Below are positions 5,328-5,458 of a stretch of DNA of 5,458 bases, in pieces. This stretch comes from Gemmatimonadales bacterium UBA1120 (GTDB lineage: Bacteria; Gemmatimonadota; Gemmatimonadetes; Longimicrobiales; Gaopeijiaceae), in assembly GCA_002313925.1 (NCBI GenBank), contig DCAZ01000072.1, positions 1 through 5,458 on the forward strand. Reading direction: 5' to 3'. The notes beneath the pieces were generated by a model. It saw only the letters and a list, made by a program, of their open reading frames with translations. It did no database searches and had not been told where the DNA came from. A program made the position numbers and the translations under genes. Numbering within the stretch: the stretch's first letter is position 1; every line of letters starts with the position of its first letter.

Positions 5328-5458
5328 GGATAGCAGCCGCTCTTTTACTCTTAGCGACCACTCTTCCTAGTGTCGCTAAAGGACAATTGGAAGTCTCAGC
5401 ATATGTCCTCGGTGTCGGAGCATACCAAGGAAACTCTGCTTTAGGCGCATCCGGAAGC
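5324..5458 (+). CDS. Secreted or outer-membrane protein, N-terminal fragment (runs off window)
   Basis: Only the first 45 codons are present and the frame is still open at the end of the window. It starts with GTG on the ATPase stop (GTGA, 5324-5327). The N-terminus is a short signal peptide: Arg2, a hydrophobic core AAALLLLATTLPSVA (4-18), and a likely cleavage after SVA (18) or AKG (20). The first mature residues, QLEVSAYVLGVGAYQGNSAL (21-40), alternate polar and hydrophobic or aromatic positions and are rich in Gly, Tyr and Ser, as in the first strand of an outer-membrane beta-barrel. That is a suggestion from pattern only. Being the fifth gene of the export operon, it could be the outer-membrane partner of the LolA-like carrier or a client. 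The family cannot be named from this fragment. A strong hairpin (5351-5379) lies in its early codons. Confidence 0.65.
   Translation, partial: MRIAAALLLLATTLPSVAKGQLEVSAYVLGVGAYQGNSALGASGS
5351..5379 (+). promoter_or_regulatory. Strong hairpin in the first codons of the last gene
   Basis: TTAGCGAC (5351-5358) is exactly complementary to GTCGCTAA (5372-5379). Inside it, ACT (5360-5362) pairs with AGT (5369-5371) across a bulged C, leaving the loop CTTCCT. This gives 11 base pairs, beginning 27 bases after the GTG start. No T-run follows on either strand, so it does not look like a Rho-independent terminator. It could tune translation or mRNA stability of the secreted protein relative to the ABC genes. 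The pairing is directly visible; the role is inferred. Confidence 0.45.

Overview
The window reads as chromosomal DNA from a diderm (Gram-negative-type) bacterium of moderate GC content. The evidence for an outer membrane is a periplasmic LolA-like protein, a Lol/MacB-type ABC exporter and the start of a secreted, possibly beta-barrel protein. No mobile element, tRNA, rRNA or CRISPR array was seen. Taxonomy cannot be fixed from this sequence. The imuB-like / DUF6504 / recX neighbourhood together with a LolA-like export operon would fit a lineage such as Gemmatimonadota, but that is only a guess. All genes are on the + strand and packed tightly.

Region 1 (1-1222) is a DNA damage-tolerance cluster. 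It holds the C-terminal end of a Y-family (ImuB-like) polymerase, a small DUF6504-like protein of unknown function that starts on a GTGA stop/start overlap, and a full-length recX. recX starts inside the DUF6504-like gene behind a clear Shine-Dalgarno sequence. The likely logic is co-expression of a translesion-synthesis factor with a modulator of RecA.

Region 2 (1223-1315) is a 93-base gap and the only real intergenic space here. It contains an imperfect hairpin that may weakly end the upstream operon, and a ribosome binding site for the next gene. No convincing sigma-70 promoter could be picked out.

Region 3 (1316-5458) is an envelope export operon. In order it holds a LolA-like periplasmic carrier (260 aa), two FtsX/LolCE-type permeases of exactly 419 aa each, a LolD/MacB-type ATPase (236 aa), and the first 45 codons of a secreted protein that runs off the window. 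The genes are separated by 3 bases or overlap by 1 to 4 bases. The ATPase and the two permeases should form a heteromeric inner-membrane ABC complex. The LolA-like protein would carry a lipid or lipoprotein cargo across the periplasm, and the last protein could be an outer-membrane partner or a client. The cargo is not known from the sequence. A strong 29-base hairpin near the start of the last gene is the most striking unexplained structure.
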